Assembly (NCBI GenBank): GCA_050115555.1 | Contig: JASFQI010000297.1 | Span: 1 to 6,412 of the forward strand | DNA: 6,412 nucleotides | Direction of reading: 5' to 3' | Source: JASFQI01 sp050115555 | GTDB lineage: Bacteria > Desulfobacterota > DSM-4660 > Desulfatiglandales > HGW-15 | In this document: positions 6,201 to 6,412 of the stretch, piece by piece | How positions within the stretch are numbered: the stretch's first letter is position 1 | Layout: every line of letters starts with the position of its first letter | Position numbers and translations under genes: made by a program | The notes under the pieces: model-generated | Database searches by the model: none | What the model was told of the DNA's origin: nothing | What the model saw: only the letters and a program-made list of their open reading frames with translations

Positions 6201-6412
6201 GCAGGCAGGCACCAGGCGGACATGGAAAAAGCGAGCCGTGGAAAAACCGTGCTTTTGCCCAAGGTGGACGACGAGCTCCAGCCGTTCATCGACCTGATGT
6301 TTTACTACCGGTTTGCGCTCGACTACGGCCTGGCCCACGGTCGAAGCACGGAGGACTTCCCACGCAACCGGGCCAAGTCCGTCACGGCGGGCCGTTCACC
6401 TGTGCACAAAGG
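3282..6412 (+). CDS. Enlarged GlmS-like protein (class II glutamine amidotransferase + two SIS domains), 3' end outside window
   Basis: The frame is open for 1043 codons without a stop and leaves the window. It begins MCGIVAYFG, giving the nucleophile Cys after Met removal, then YRAPDSTG (27-34; GlmS YRGYDS). About residues 65-365 are an insertion with a Pro-rich linker (YPGRPGRPTPLP, 129-140). The glutaminase fold resumes at GRWAL (367), NAHP (379-382), LNG (394-396), GYTF and an SD motif (538-539). A charged helix, probably coiled coil, spans 554-601. SIS1 has GMGSAHHAG (717-725) and SWSGTT (767-772); SIS2 has FKLEETSW (908-915) and NRAKSVT (1029-1035), matching the end of GlmS. GlmS makes glucosamine-6-phosphate from fructose-6-phosphate and glutamine and is about 610 residues long. 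Kept by hand alignment to E. coli: Cys1, R73, W74, H86, N98, G99, S303, S347, S349, T352, E488, K603. Changed: T76 to Leu, H77 to Gln, D123 to Ser (S423), Q348 to Trp, H504 to Val (V928). A related but different reaction, or a regulatory role, is likely. It is unlikely to be the housekeeping GlmS. Confidence 0.88.
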   Translation, partial: MCGIVAYFGDAGNNLTRVLTAMSAITYRAPDSTGVGFFGDDTEPIRARKSLGAVAPLVETLLDDPAYPNPPERLLAVLAGGGEDPVDAQRRLLQFEGLPLDTLEALARGEESYVTYEDLVDPGDPVTAYPGRPGRPTPLPEFRIRSRKHFQDVISDLTTRYDLSPVVIRTLIRRTLSEALDRDRDAGTLQVDPHDILEAFERLFDTANLQERSPRPRRLYGGTQAGAPYAEKYLWRYLVQIPVRVPPDYDRDGVRCLFRLLDASLLSRIPAVPTLSHAVQQTLESHWPEARHQDGSMSWRSLYWAEKGVNVFGRAAASVLTHLQIHEILPALDASGASSVQENLQAPDGRTDFLSLRSLTPPLLSQGRWALQSPVTLKNAHPFIDRLAQRAIVLNGQFSGDVEENVGNFLEKVAGYTFRSRNSSEYFALLWGYYFDVLQGEKGRYKAVLSQIDEGLEAFGIGSRSIDYEVFRRLHEKTPPELDAFAFVQTARCLAQGGGQIAVSGMSVASPRTLYVASHNRPVFIVQRVGTEEFMVVSDVNAAMGLFPQRIIREKALELHRLWRAYRAEVAGLREEEAGREAVLAAKKAREKEEERILETFRVRVYPLEGEETFARIEAIATAGGPVRTLTITDFDGNPMPTVEPFQTLLNPLETGKDVDRSFYETHLEEIPERFENTLSFHVPETENRPEFELRESLLRRRFGRNLTSLGRVVLLGMGSAHHAGIMVRRFIQRALPGIDVVSLRPAELETLQQSIIPEKDLVLLLSWSGTTADMVRAAKDLAGINAAVIGVTEKVFSDVGLLTARSVGVIPILSGEEVTVPGLKSILCMMFSVALFSIWLSSRAMPWTETAPLMAGLQELPDLVSRVQHDESVLGFSKTLAAQSARARSTLVIGALYTTGTEREAAFKLEETSWNAIGRCLDYREAVRPFLGQDPLRDLVLVNATNKARLSEAMEIMEDLSQTDIPFAAVGFAGRHQADMEKASRGKTVLLPKVDDELQPFIDLMFYYRFALDYGLAHGRSTEDFPRNRAKSVTAGRSPVHK

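Overview
The window carries two complete or nearly complete genes, a long non-coding stretch and one very long gene that runs off the right edge, all on the + strand. The DNA is GC-rich. A metallo-beta-lactamase-fold hydrolase next to a pyrrolysine-free MttB-type methyltransferase suggests an anaerobic bacterium with corrinoid-dependent C1 metabolism. Desulfobacterota (former Deltaproteobacteria) is my best guess. It rests on gene content and style, not on a marker gene, so it is weak.

Layout: (1) Positions 1-822 hold a PhnP-like metallo-beta-lactamase-fold protein whose 5' end lies outside the window. (2) After 17 bp with a strong ribosome binding site comes an MttB-superfamily methyltransferase (840-2060) ending in TAG. 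The spacing suggests an operon. (3) Positions 2061-3281 are 1.2 kb with no convincing protein gene, but with many inverted repeats. The best is a roughly 100-nt imperfect hairpin (2556-2654) abutted by a classic intrinsic terminator (2655-2684). I read this as a candidate small RNA or structured 3' end. Two degenerate tracts of a GTGTAG-like hexamer lie at 2073-2096 and 3030-3053. (4) A possible sigma70-type promoter and a 5'-UTR hairpin precede an ORF starting at 3282 that stays open to the window end (1043 codons). It resembles GlmS (class II glutaminase plus two SIS domains), but has about 300 extra residues inside the glutaminase domain, several substituted catalytic positions and a continuation past the usual GlmS C-terminus.

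How the parts relate: the first two genes probably share a transcript, and the MBL protein may act on a metabolite or by-product of the methyltransferase pathway (inference only). The GlmS-like gene appears to be a separate transcription unit. The most unusual items are this enlarged GlmS-like protein and the structured RNA-like element with its terminator.
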